Assembly (NCBI GenBank): GCA_030066735.1
Contig: JASJBB010000009.1
Span: 1-42,471, forward strand
Length of the DNA: 42,471 bases
Direction: 5' to 3'
Source of the DNA: Woeseiaceae bacterium
GTDB lineage: Bacteria > Pseudomonadota > Gammaproteobacteria > Steroidobacterales > Woeseiaceae
Part shown: positions 17,748 to 25,955 of the stretch, piece by piece
Layout: every line of letters starts with the position of its first letter
How positions within the stretch are numbered: position 1 is the first letter of the stretch
Position numbers and translations under genes: made by a program
Notes under the pieces: generated by a model
What the model saw: only the letters and a program-made list of their open reading frames with translations
Database searches by the model: none
What the model was told of the DNA's origin: nothing

Positions 17748-17811
17748 TGGTGCGCGCCGTATTTGGATGAACCCGGATTATCCCCGATCCATGCTGGCCG
17801 TTCGTAACTTT

Positions 17812-17841
17812 TTGTTTCGTGACCTCGAAACGTCATACATT
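17812..17841 (+). promoter_or_regulatory. Probable sodB promoter
   Basis: The -35 box TTGTTT (17812-17817) and the -10 box TACATT (17836-17841) are separated by 18 bp and lie 46 bases before the sodB start codon. Both match four or five of six consensus bases. Confidence 0.45.
17814..17831. promoter_or_regulatory. Inverted repeat GTTTCG-N6-CGAAAC inside the sodB promoter
   Basis: Six-base arms GTTTCG and CGAAAC match perfectly around the spacer TGACCT. The repeat overlaps the -35 box and the spacer of the promoter, a natural repressor site. I do not recognise it as a Fur box or another known operator. Confidence 0.4.
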
Positions 17842-17886
17842 GCCGCTATTCTCCCGCTTTCGAAATTGATGCCAGGAGTTTCAACC

Positions 17887-18495
17887 ATGTCGTTTTCACT
17901 GCCCGCGCTGCCGTACCCGGCCGACGCCCTGGAACCGCACGTTTCCGCGGAAACTTTCGGCTTCCACCACGGCAAACACCACAAGGCCTACGTCGACAAG
18001 CTGAACGCGGCGATTGCCGGATCCGGCTACGAGGGCCGGTCTCTCGAGGACGTTATCCTGGCATCGCACGACGCCGGCGATACGGCGGTCTTCAACAACG
18101 CGGCGCAAGCGTGGAACCACACCTTTCTCTGGCACAGCATGGCGCCGGGTGGTGGCGGCGCCCCAACCGGGGCCCTGGCGGACGCCATCAATGATCGTTT
18201 CGGCGACCTTGCCGGTTTCCGCGAAGCGTTCAAAGCCGCGGCGATGGGCCAGTTCGGCAGCGGCTGGGCATGGCTCGTACGCACGGGCGATGGCCTGGAA
18301 ATCGTCAGCACCGGCAACGCCGACTCGCCGCTGACGAGCGGGCTGGCACCCATCCTCACGCTCGATGTCTGGGAACACGCGTACTACCTCGACTACCAGA
18401 ACAAGCGCGACGCCTACATCGACTCGTTTCTCGACCACCTCGTCAACTGGGAATTTGCTGCCAGCAATTACGAAGCCGCGCGAATCGCCGCTTGA
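17887..18495 (+). CDS. sodB: Superoxide dismutase, iron type
   Basis: This enzyme dismutates superoxide to oxygen and hydrogen peroxide. The 202-residue protein has the four metal ligands at about H27 (in FHHGKHH), H78 (in WNHTF), D160 and H164 (in LDVWEHAYY). Iron-type marks are FNNAAQAWNHTF, where Q74 is the active-site glutamine supplied from this helix in FeSODs, and QFGSGWAWLV. There is no signal peptide, so it is cytoplasmic. The ATG at 17887 begins the conserved MSFSLPALPY; the frame is open upstream but across the promoter. It stands alone between the divergent ABC operon and the DUF4920 gene. Confidence 0.95.
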   Translation: MSFSLPALPYPADALEPHVSAETFGFHHGKHHKAYVDKLNAAIAGSGYEGRSLEDVILASHDAGDTAVFNNAAQAWNHTFLWHSMAPGGGGAPTGALADAINDRFGDLAGFREAFKAAAMGQFGSGWAWLVRTGDGLEIVSTGNADSPLTSGLAPILTLDVWEHAYYLDYQNKRDAYIDSFLDHLVNWEFAASNYEAARIAA

Positions 18496-18505
18496 TTCCA
18501 ATGTC

Positions 18506-18539
18506 AGAATTGGTACAACGGAGCCGTCAATTCTTGTAC
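18506..18539. repeat. Inverted repeats between sodB and the DUF4920 gene
   Basis: AGAATTG (18506-18512) is inverted as CAATTCT (18528-18534), and GTACAA (18513-18518) is inverted as TTGTAC (18534-18539), so two dyads interleave. The stem is AT-rich with no T-run, which makes a strong terminator unlikely. It could be an operator for the gene that starts at 18566. Confidence 0.3.
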
Positions 18540-18565
18540 TAGCACCCTGACAGGAGCGAGACGCG

Positions 18566-19093
18566 ATGTCACAACCACCGTTTACCCGATCGAGAATCCC
18601 TGTTGCTTCGTGGGCGATAGTCGCGAGTCTTCTCGTGGCAACTCAGCTGGCCCGGGCCGGCGACGAGCCCAAAGTGGTTCGATTGTCGGAACCCGTCGCA
18701 GTGACCGCCACACACGAGACGTTCGGCGCAGTCATGCCTGAAACTGTCGAGCCGGTGGCGCTCTCTGCACTGGTCGCGCAACACGATGACTACGCCGGCG
18801 ATAGCATCGTCGTCGCGGCCCGCGTGTCCCAGGTCTGCCAGAAAAAAGGCTGCTTCTTCATCGCGCAGGACGGCGACACAACGGTGCGCGTGTCTTTCAA
18901 GGACTACAGCTTCTTCGTGCCAACCGATATCAGCGGTCGGAACGTCACGCTCGTGGGCGAACTCGGGGAGGTCGAACTCAGCGCGGAACAGGCCGCGCAC
19001 CTCGAGGACGACATGGGCTCTGACGACGCCGATGTGGCGCCTGGACCTCAGCTCGAGATCATCGCTACGGCGGTCCGCATTCCGAGGAGCTAG
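18566..19093 (+). CDS. Secreted DUF4920 domain protein
   Basis: The 175-residue protein has an N-terminal export signal (VASWAIVASLLVATQLARAG) and one DUF4920 domain of about 125 residues. Its hallmark is CQKKGCFF (a CxxxxC pair) followed by VRVSFKDYSFFVP. The family has no firmly established function; the fold resembles small OB-like periplasmic domains, and the cysteine pair could bind metal or form a disulfide. It follows sodB by 70 bases on the same strand with a good Shine-Dalgarno (AGGAG, about nine bases before ATG). A link to oxidative or metal stress is only a guess from position. Confidence 0.75.
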   Translation: MSQPPFTRSRIPVASWAIVASLLVATQLARAGDEPKVVRLSEPVAVTATHETFGAVMPETVEPVALSALVAQHDDYAGDSIVVAARVSQVCQKKGCFFIAQDGDTTVRVSFKDYSFFVPTDISGRNVTLVGELGEVELSAEQAAHLEDDMGSDDADVAPGPQLEIIATAVRIPRS

Positions 19094-19123
19094 CCGGCAG
19101 CGACAGCGGCCCTGACTGACGTC

Positions 19124-20131
19124 ATGCAGAGCATCGAACTGCGCCCGCCGTACCTGATACTGATCGGCGATGACGACGATCCGACCTACGCGAAGACCGG
19201 GTTCGGGATCGTGCATTGGCGGCGGGACAGTGTCGCAGGACAGCTGCGTTTCGACGGCTGCCCGCTCGATCTCGGCGTCCCCGACATGACCGTTGCGCAG
19301 GCCGCGGCAGCCGGGGTCCGCACGCTGGTCATCGGCGTTGCGCCAATCGGGGGCGTCGTCCCCGACGCCTGGTGGGAGGTGATCGTCGAAGCCGCGGCTG
19401 CGGGGCTGGATATCGCCTGCGGTCTGCACCTCAGGCTGGCCGACGTTCCGGAGGTCCGGGATGCTGCCGCACGGTCCGGAGCAAGGCTGATCGACGTCCG
19501 GGTGCCGCCCGCCGGCATTCCGGTCGGCACGGGCAGGAAGCGAAGCGGCAAGCGCCTGCTTACCGTTGGCACCGACTGCGCCGTGGGCAAGAAATACTCG
19601 GCCCTTGCAATCCACAAGGCACTCGAGGATGCCGGCCGCAAAGCGACGTTTCGCGCGACCGGGCAGACCGGGATCATGCTGGCCGGTTCGGGCATTCCGA
19701 TCGACGCCGTCGTCGCCGACTTTGTTTCCGGCGCGGCCGAAATGCTGTCCCCGGACAACGACGGGGACCACTGGGATGTCATCGAGGGCCAGGGCTCGCT
19801 GTTCCATCCGGGCTACGCCGCGGTCAGTCTCGGGCTGCTGCACGGGTCACAGCCTGACGCCATTGTCGTTTGTCATGACGCAACGAGAAGCGAGATCGCT
19901 GGCTGGCCCGGCTACGAGCCCCCCTCGATCCCGGAGTGCAGCGAGCGAAATATCCTGCTCGGGAAACTGACGAATCCGAACATTCGCTGCGTTGGCGTCT
20001 GTGTGAACACCTCGGCACTGGATGACCAGGCGCGCAGCGATTACCTCTCGGCAATCCGGCACGCGACCGGCCTGCCCTGCTTGGACCCGGTCATCGACGG
20101 TTGCGACGCCATTGTCGGCGGCTTGGGCTGA
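19124..20131 (+). CDS. dgcN: DUF1611 / DgcN-type protein (probable D-glutamate N-acetyltransferase)
   Basis: The 335-residue protein belongs to the DUF1611 family: an N-terminal Rossmann-like domain (about residues 1-140) and a C-terminal P-loop-like domain containing TVGTDCAVGKKYSAL and GQTGIMLAGSGIPID. IEGQGSLFHPGYAAVSL is a further family block. Members named DgcN have been reported to N-acetylate D-glutamate in a marine bacterial D-glutamate degradation route, together with the enolase-superfamily partner DgcA. No dgcA is beside it here, so the assignment rests on family membership and the substrate is uncertain. It begins 30 bases after the DUF4920 gene. Its stop codon abuts that of the convergent symporter gene within TGATCA. 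Confidence 0.7.
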   Translation: MQSIELRPPYLILIGDDDDPTYAKTGFGIVHWRRDSVAGQLRFDGCPLDLGVPDMTVAQAAAAGVRTLVIGVAPIGGVVPDAWWEVIVEAAAAGLDIACGLHLRLADVPEVRDAAARSGARLIDVRVPPAGIPVGTGRKRSGKRLLTVGTDCAVGKKYSALAIHKALEDAGRKATFRATGQTGIMLAGSGIPIDAVVADFVSGAAEMLSPDNDGDHWDVIEGQGSLFHPGYAAVSLGLLHGSQPDAIVVCHDATRSEIAGWPGYEPPSIPECSERNILLGKLTNPNIRCVGVCVNTSALDDQARSDYLSAIRHATGLPCLDPVIDGCDAIVGGLG

Positions 20132-21499
20132 TCAGGACAGGTTGTAGACGAACACCGCGGCAACGGCGACCGGCGCCACGACCCGCGTCAGCAGCAGCCA
20201 GAACCTGAACAGCATCCCGTCACCCACGTCGAGTTCATAGACCAGCGTCTTGCGCGCCACGAACCAGCCCGCGAACAGTGCATACAGCATGCCGCCCAGT
20301 GGCATCAGGATGTTGGATACGAGGTAGTCGATCAGGTCGAAAGGGGTCTTGTCCGCGAAGGTGGCGAAATTGCCGAGCGGATAAACGAACTCCCACTTCG
20401 AGAACGACAACACGGTAACGAGCCCGAGCAGGAACGTGCACGCGCCGATCAGCGTCGCCGCTTTCGGTCGCGAAAGCCACGAAATCTCGCTGGCCCGCGC
20501 GGTCGTAGTCTCGAGCATCGATATCGACGATGTCAGCGCGGCAAACAGCAGCATCAGGAAGAAAGCCGCGCTGATGATGTTGCCGCCGGGCATGGCCGCG
20601 AACGCTGTCGACAAGGTGACAAAAATCAGCCCCGGACCTTCCGAGGGGTTCAGGCCGTAGGTGAAGACGATCGGGAAGATCGCCAGCCCCGCAAGCAGTG
20701 CGATGAGCGTGTCGCCGATCGCCACCGCCACGGCCGACTGCATGAGGTTGACCTCCCGTGGCAGGTACGCCGTGTACGTCAGCACCGCGCCGACGCCCAC
20801 GTTGACCGAGAAAAACGCCTGCCCGACGGCCGCGAGCACCACGCCCGGCGTGATCTTGCTGAGATCGGCGCTGAACAGGTATTGGGTGGCCGCGACGAAC
20901 TCGAAGTTGACGGCCGCGTAGACCACGAGCCCGACGAGCATGACGAACAGGCCGGGCATCAGCACCCGGACGACACGCTCGAGCCCGATGCGAACGCCCC
21001 GGGAAACGACGAAGACCGTCAGGGCCGTGAACAGGAAATGCCACAGGATCATCCACGACGGATCGTGCAGGAAGGCGTCGAAGTCGCTGCCGATCTCCGC
21101 GGGACTGAGGCCGTGCAAACCGCCACTGATCGACTTGAACAGGTAGGCCATCGTCCAGCCGGCGATCACGCTGTAAAAACTGAGTACCAGCAGTTGAACG
21201 AGCTGGCCCATCCAGCCCACGGCCTGCCACCAACCGCTGGTGCCGTTCTCGAGGGCGACCTTTTTCATCGCCGACGGCGCGCTCATCCGGGCGTGCCGCC
21301 CGATGACCATCTCGGACAGCATGATCGGCGTCGCGATCAGCAGCATGGCCAGCACGTAGATGAGCACGAAAGCGCTGCCGCCGCTGTTGCCGAGCGTATA
21401 AGGGAACTTCCAGATGTTGCCCAGCCCGACGGCTGCACCGATTGACGCGAGTATGAAAGCCGCCCGCCCGGACCAGGATTCTGTTGTTCTGCCGGCCAC
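20132..21499 (-). CDS. Sodium:neurotransmitter symporter (NSS) family transporter
   Basis: The 455-residue integral membrane protein begins with the NSS signature AAVGLGNIWKFPYTLGNSGGSAF in the first membrane segments, where sodium and substrate bind in LeuT. It continues with about eleven hydrophobic segments. Bacterial members (LeuT, MhsT, TnaT) take up amino acids or related compounds with Na+. The start is the GTG at 21497-21499, preceded by a strong purine-rich ribosome site (GGGGAGGGG). It lies 76 bases after the end of the ygf/xdh-type operon on the same strand and could import its substrate; that link is inferred from position. The gap carries a repeated CGTGATC (21514-21520 and about 21538-21546 on the plus strand). 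Confidence 0.9.
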   Translation of the reverse strand: MAGRTTESWSGRAAFILASIGAAVGLGNIWKFPYTLGNSGGSAFVLIYVLAMLLIATPIMLSEMVIGRHARMSAPSAMKKVALENGTSGWWQAVGWMGQLVQLLVLSFYSVIAGWTMAYLFKSISGGLHGLSPAEIGSDFDAFLHDPSWMILWHFLFTALTVFVVSRGVRIGLERVVRVLMPGLFVMLVGLVVYAAVNFEFVAATQYLFSADLSKITPGVVLAAVGQAFFSVNVGVGAVLTYTAYLPREVNLMQSAVAVAIGDTLIALLAGLAIFPIVFTYGLNPSEGPGLIFVTLSTAFAAMPGGNIISAAFFLMLLFAALTSSISMLETTTARASEISWLSRPKAATLIGACTFLLGLVTVLSFSKWEFVYPLGNFATFADKTPFDLIDYLVSNILMPLGGMLYALFAGWFVARKTLVYELDVGDGMLFRFWLLLTRVVAPVAVAAVFVYNLS

Positions 21500-21575
21500 C
21501 GCCCCTCCCCTTGGGCGTGATCACTGCGGCCAAGCATAGCGTGATCGACCGCCGCGTGCTTATGGCGAGTTGACT

Positions 21576-22790
21576 CTAGAGCACCGCGCGCACGGATTCG
21601 GGATTCGCGTCGACCAGCATTGGCTTGCCAGCCGGGACGGCGCCGATGTCCTTGAGGCCGTTGCCGGTGATCAGCAAGACGACGGTCTCGTCCTTGTCGA
21701 TGCGGCCATTCGCCAACAGGCGTTTGGCGGCGGCCCAGGGCGCCGCCGCTGCCGGCTCCGCAAACACTCCGGCGAGGCCGGCAAGCTCCCCGATGGCCGC
21801 GAGGATTTCGTCATCGGAAACGGTGACGGCTTCGCCACCCGACTCGATGACCGCTCGAACGGCGGCCAGTCCGTCACGAGGCTGGTCGACCGAGATCGAA
21901 TCCGCAACGGTGCTCGCGGCAACGCTCTCCACGTCGATCGTCTGCCAGTTCGGCTCCTGGCCGTCATTCCGAATGCGCTCGATGGTTCGGCAAATGGCTG
22001 CACTGCCGTCCGACTGCGCGCAGTCGATCCGCGGCAGGCGTTCGATCAGGCCGGCAGCCTGCAGATCGCGCCAGCCTTTCCAGGCGCCGCTCAGGATATT
22101 GCCGTCACCGGTCGGCACAATGACACGGTCCGGCACGCGCCCCAGCTGCTCCCAGGTCTCGAATGAACTGGTCTTCTTGCCCTCGCGCGTGAACGGGTTG
22201 AAGCCCGTGCTCCTGTTGAACCAGCCGCGCTCTGCGCACACCTGCAGGCAAAGGTCGTACGCATCGTCATAGCTGCCGCGGACGGCGAGCACCCGGGCGC
22301 CGTAGGCGAGCGACTGGGTGAGCTTGGCCGCGGGCGCCGTTTCGGGGACGAAAACTACGGCGCGCAGGCCCATGGCCGCGGCCAGGCATGCCGTCGAGGA
22401 ACCGGCGTTGCCCGTGCTGGCGACGGCCACCGTGTCGGCTCCCGTTGCCACGCCTCTCAGCAAGGCAACAGCGCTCGCCCGGTCCTTGATCGAGGAACTC
22501 GGATTGCCGGTTTCGTCCTTGAGCCACACGTTCCCGAGCCCGGCTGACGCGCCCAGCCGCTGCGCCCGGTACAGCGGCGTGCCGCCTATCGTTAACGGCA
22601 ACGTCTCGCCGGGATCCGGGCAGGGCAGCAGGGACGCGTAACGGAACATCCCCTCCCTGGCGCCAAAGTCCGGGCCGGCGGCCGCATAGTCGTAGGTGAT
22701 ATCGAGATTGCCGCCGCAAACCGGGCAGACGAATCCGGCATAGTCGGCGCCCTGTCTGGTGTCGCAGGCAATGCAGCGATATCCGTCCAT
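21576..22790 (-). CDS. Threonine synthase-like PLP enzyme with N-terminal zinc ribbon
   Basis: The 404-residue protein starts with a zinc-ribbon-like module (CIAC...CPVC within residues 6-25) and continues as a fold-type II PLP enzyme. The PLP lysine is in NPSSSIKDRAS, the substrate loop in ASTGNAGSS, and the phosphate-binding loop in VPTGDGN; LLITGNGLKD closes the domain. By sequence it would be called threonine synthase (O-phosphohomoserine to threonine). Its place as the last gene of a nine-gene catabolic-type operon, seven bases after carbamate kinase and with no hom or thrB nearby, argues for another elimination or replacement reaction, perhaps on an amino-acid product of the pathway. 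That is an inference; the family also includes ammonia-lyase-like members. Confidence 0.85.
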   Translation of the reverse strand: MDGYRCIACDTRQGADYAGFVCPVCGGNLDITYDYAAAGPDFGAREGMFRYASLLPCPDPGETLPLTIGGTPLYRAQRLGASAGLGNVWLKDETGNPSSSIKDRASAVALLRGVATGADTVAVASTGNAGSSTACLAAAMGLRAVVFVPETAPAAKLTQSLAYGARVLAVRGSYDDAYDLCLQVCAERGWFNRSTGFNPFTREGKKTSSFETWEQLGRVPDRVIVPTGDGNILSGAWKGWRDLQAAGLIERLPRIDCAQSDGSAAICRTIERIRNDGQEPNWQTIDVESVAASTVADSISVDQPRDGLAAVRAVIESGGEAVTVSDDEILAAIGELAGLAGVFAEPAAAAPWAAAKRLLANGRIDKDETVVLLITGNGLKDIGAVPAGKPMLVDANPESVRAVL

Positions 22791-22797
22791 GCTTGCG

Positions 22798-23739
22798 TCA
22801 CGGCACGATGTGCGTGCCCTTGTCTCCTTGCATCGCCGCTTCGAGGTGATGCGGCTGCGTAATGATGACCTCCTGGCCCCCGCTGTCGAGAAACGCGAGC
22901 GCCGCCTCGATCTTCGGCCGCATGCTGCCCGAGGCGAAGTGGCCTTCGTCGAGGTAGCGCCGGCATTCCGCAGCCGTCATGCGATCGATGTCGACTTGCT
23001 CCGGCGTACCGAGGTTCAGGGAAACCATGTCGACGTCGGTTGAGAAGACGAGCACGCTGGCGTCCAGTTCCTGCGCCAGCAGGCAGGATGCCGCATCCTT
23101 GTCGATAACCGCGGGCCGCGGTCGCAGCGAGCCGTCTTCTTTTCGAATAACCGGGATCCCGCCGCCGCCTGCCGCAACGACGATCGTGTCGCTGTCGAGG
23201 AGCGCGCGAATCACGGGCATCTCGAGAATTTCGAGCGGCGCCGGCGACGGTACGACCCGGCGCCAGCCGCGATTCGCATCCTCGGCGATCGCCCAGCCAT
23301 CGTCCCTGGCGCGTTGCCGAGCCTCCGCTTCGTTCATGAACGGACCGATCGGCTTGGTGGGATTGGCAAAGCTCGGGTCTTCCGGGTCGACGAGCACCTG
23401 GGTGACGACGGCCACAACCTGCCGCTCTCTGCCCAGCACCCGGAACGCATTCTGCAGGGTCTGCGCAATCTGCATGCCGATCGAGCCCTGGGTATCGGCA
23501 ACGCAGTTCGCGAGCGGCACCTGGTGGAGCACGTCGCGGGTCAGCTCGGAGCGCATCAGGATGAAACCGACCTGGGGTCCGTTGCCGTGCGTGATCACGA
23601 CCCGGTTGCCCGCCGCGATAATCGGCGCAATGTTCGCCGCCGTTTCACCCGCGGCGCGATACTGGTCCACGACCGACAGGTGCTCGGAGTCGGTGATCAG
23701 GGAATTGCCGCCGATGGCGATGACAACGAGTGGTTTCAC
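22798..23739 (-). CDS. arcC: Carbamate kinase
   Basis: The 313-residue protein has the carbamate kinase motifs AIGGNSLI, THGNGPQVG and VVAAGGGGIPV, with a conserved KDAASCLLA toward the C-terminus. The enzyme makes ATP from carbamoyl phosphate and ADP, releasing carbamate, which breaks down to CO2 and ammonia. Standing nine bases after a YgeW-type carbamoyltransferase, it would harvest ATP from the carbamoyl phosphate that enzyme releases, as in arginine fermentation. E. coli has the paralogue yqeA in the equivalent cluster. The start is the GTG at 23737-23739. Confidence 0.94.
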   Translation of the reverse strand: MKPLVVIAIGGNSLITDSEHLSVVDQYRAAGETAANIAPIIAAGNRVVITHGNGPQVGFILMRSELTRDVLHQVPLANCVADTQGSIGMQIAQTLQNAFRVLGRERQVVAVVTQVLVDPEDPSFANPTKPIGPFMNEAEARQRARDDGWAIAEDANRGWRRVVPSPAPLEILEMPVIRALLDSDTIVVAAGGGGIPVIRKEDGSLRPRPAVIDKDAASCLLAQELDASVLVFSTDVDMVSLNLGTPEQVDIDRMTAAECRRYLDEGHFASGSMRPKIEAALAFLDSGGQEVIITQPHHLEAAMQGDKGTHIVP

Positions 23740-23748
23740 GTCAGCGTC

Positions 23749-24744
23749 CTACATCGTCAGGGCCATGAGCGACTTGGCCGTGTGCAACCGGTTCTCGGCT
23801 TCGGGGTACACGCGCGACTGCGGACCGTCGATGACGGCATCGGTGACTTCGCAGCCGCGATCCGCCGGCAGGCAGTGCATGTAGATCGCGGACTCCTTCG
23901 CCCGGGCCATCATGGCCTCGTCGCAGATCCAGTGACGATACTGCTCGGCGACCTTCATCGCCTCGTCCGGTTTGCTGAACAACGCTTCGACGCCCCAGCT
24001 CTTGGGGTAGACGATATCCGCGTCGGCAAACGCGTCTTCCATGTTGTCCACGACCTCGAAGGTGCCGCCCGAAGCCGCCGCGTTTTCCTGCGCGAGCCGC
24101 ATTGGCTCTTCCATCAGCGTGTACTCGGGCGGGTGCGCCAGGGTCACGTTCATGCCGAAGCGCGTCATGAGCATGATCAGCCCCTGCGGCACGGACATCG
24201 GCTTCACGTAGCTCGGCGCATAGGCCCACGATACCGCGATCTTGAGTTCCGACAGGTCCTTGCCGAATTCCTCGCGGATCGTCATCAGGTCGGCGAGCGT
24301 CTGGCAGGGATGGTCCACATCGCACTGCATGTTGATGATCGGGATATCCGACCACCTGGCAACGTCGCGCATGTAGCTCTGCCCCTCGCCCGGCACCAGG
24401 TCGTGGCGAATCATGATGCCGTGCCCGTAGCTCGACAGGATGATTCCCATGTCCTTGGGGCTCTCGCCGTGCGCGATCTGCGAGGTCTCCGAGTCGATGA
24501 AGTGCGCGTGACCGCCGAGCTGGGTCATGCCCGCCTCGAACGAATTCCTCGTTCGCGTCGACTTGTCGAAGAAAATCAGGAATGCCGTCTTGTGGGCGAG
24601 ATGCAGCGTCGGCACCCCGTTCTTGAAATCGGCCTTGAGCTGGTCCGCGGTTTCGAGCGCGGTTTCGATCTCTTCAACCGACCAGTCCTGCGTCATCAGC
24701 CAGTCGCGACCCTTGAGGTGTGTAGGAATCGGTTTCGGGTTCAC
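23749..24744 (-). CDS. ygeW: YgeW-type carbamoyltransferase
   Basis: The 331-residue protein has the transcarbamoylase fold: the carbamoyl-phosphate loop KSTRTRNSFE (about residues 61-70), DVDHPCQTLADL, and HCLPADRG near the C-terminus. The middle block SVPQGLIMLMTRFGMNVTLAHP is almost that of E. coli YgeW and differs from ornithine carbamoyltransferase, and SQIAHGES also matches YgeW. It is, however, about 65 residues shorter than E. coli YgeW, and its C-terminus (EAENRLHTAKSLM) looks like ornithine carbamoyltransferase. The acceptor substrate of YgeW is not settled. In this operon it most likely runs in the phosphorolytic direction, giving carbamoyl phosphate for the kinase. The GTG start overlaps the ygeY stop by four bases. 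Confidence 0.85.
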   Translation of the reverse strand: MNPKPIPTHLKGRDWLMTQDWSVEEIETALETADQLKADFKNGVPTLHLAHKTAFLIFFDKSTRTRNSFEAGMTQLGGHAHFIDSETSQIAHGESPKDMGIILSSYGHGIMIRHDLVPGEGQSYMRDVARWSDIPIINMQCDVDHPCQTLADLMTIREEFGKDLSELKIAVSWAYAPSYVKPMSVPQGLIMLMTRFGMNVTLAHPPEYTLMEEPMRLAQENAAASGGTFEVVDNMEDAFADADIVYPKSWGVEALFSKPDEAMKVAEQYRHWICDEAMMARAKESAIYMHCLPADRGCEVTDAVIDGPQSRVYPEAENRLHTAKSLMALTM

Positions 24745-25955
24745 CTGGATGCCTCCTCTTCCGGAGTATTCGCAAATTCGTCGACGAGCGCGACGTAGAA
24801 TGCGGACGCACGCACGAGGTGTTCGACCTCGACCTGCTCGTTAGGCGCGTGCGCGAACTTCTCGTGGCCCGGCCCGAAGCCGATTGTCGGGAAACCGGAC
24901 ATGCCGGCGGTCGCAACCGCGTTGGTGCTGAATACCCAGAACCCCACTTCGGCTTCCTCGCCGAATGCGTTGCGGTGGGCGGCGAGCGCCGCCTGCGTTC
25001 CGGGCGCGTCGGCGGGCAGCTGCCACGTCGGATAGTACTTGCGCGTCGGGTATTCGAGTCCCGTGTAGCTCGGAACCTTGTAATCCAGCACGGTGACCGT
25101 TGCCTCTGCGGCCTTGACCGAAGGCAGCGCCTCGATTTCGGCGACCGACGTCTCCTCGGTTTCGCCCACCGTCAGGCGCCTGTCGAGGTGAATCGTGCAG
25201 CCGTCAGCGACCGCGCAGAGGCTGGGCGACGTCGAACGAATCTCGCTGATAGTCACGGTGCCCTTGCCGAGCGGCTCGCGCGGCTCGAGTCGCTCGTTCA
25301 GCGCCTCGATGTCGGCAATGATGTCCGCCATCTTGTAGACGGCATTCACGCCGCGTTCCGGCGCCGAGCCGTGACAGGACACGCCGGACGTGTGCACTTC
25401 CATCTCCATGCGTCCGCGATGGCCGCGATAGACGCGCAGGCTCGTCGGTTCGGTAATGACGACGAGTTCCGGACGAATGCCGTCCTCGTTGGCGATGTAC
25501 TGCCAGCAGAGGCCATCACAGTCCTCCTCCTGCACGGTCGCCGTCACGAGCACGGTGACGTCGTCCGGGACGCCGCGCTGGAGAATCAGCGCGCCGGCGT
25601 AGACGCTCGACGCCACGCCGCCTTTCATGTCACTTGCGCCGCGACCGTAGAGAATCCCGTCCTCGATCTCTGCAGAAAACGGTTCGCGGTCCCACAGGCT
25701 CGGATCGCCAACGTCGACGATGTCGACGTGCCCGTCCAGCGCGATGACGCGCGGACCGGAGCCGATGCGTCCGATGAGATTGCCCATCGGGTCGACGGTG
25801 ACTTCGTCGTAGCCCAGCTTTTCCATCTCCTCGCGAATGCGGGCGATGACGTTGCCTTCCTGCGAACTCAGGGACGGAATTCGGATGATGTCCTGCATGA
25901 ACGCAGTGAGATCTGCTTCGAGCGCGCGTGCGTCGCTCAGGTAGTTATTCTTCAT
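24741..25955 (-). CDS. ygeY: YgeY-type M20 metallohydrolase
   Basis: The 404-residue protein is an M20-family amidohydrolase/peptidase. The two-metal site is visible as DGHVDIVDVGD (H and D ligands), GRGASDMKGG (bridging aspartate) and QEEDCDGL (catalytic and ligand glutamates), with the lid domain in between. The closest named family is YgeY, described as a selenium metabolism-linked hydrolase because it travels with xdhD, ygfK and ssnA. Such enzymes remove an acyl, carbamoyl or similar group from an amino acid. Its ATG overlaps the end of the upstream PLP gene by 11 bases. Confidence 0.87.
   Translation of the reverse strand: MKNNYLSDARALEADLTAFMQDIIRIPSLSSQEGNVIARIREEMEKLGYDEVTVDPMGNLIGRIGSGPRVIALDGHVDIVDVGDPSLWDREPFSAEIEDGILYGRGASDMKGGVASSVYAGALILQRGVPDDVTVLVTATVQEEDCDGLCWQYIANEDGIRPELVVITEPTSLRVYRGHRGRMEMEVHTSGVSCHGSAPERGVNAVYKMADIIADIEALNERLEPREPLGKGTVTISEIRSTSPSLCAVADGCTIHLDRRLTVGETEETSVAEIEALPSVKAAEATVTVLDYKVPSYTGLEYPTRKYYPTWQLPADAPGTQAALAAHRNAFGEEAEVGFWVFSTNAVATAGMSGFPTIGFGPGHEKFAHAPNEQVEVEHLVRASAFYVALVDEFANTPEEEASR

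Noticed and set aside
17887-18495. Manganese-type superoxide dismutase
   Set aside because: The active-site glutamine is supplied by the AAQAWNHTF helix, and the sequence pattern is that of iron enzymes.
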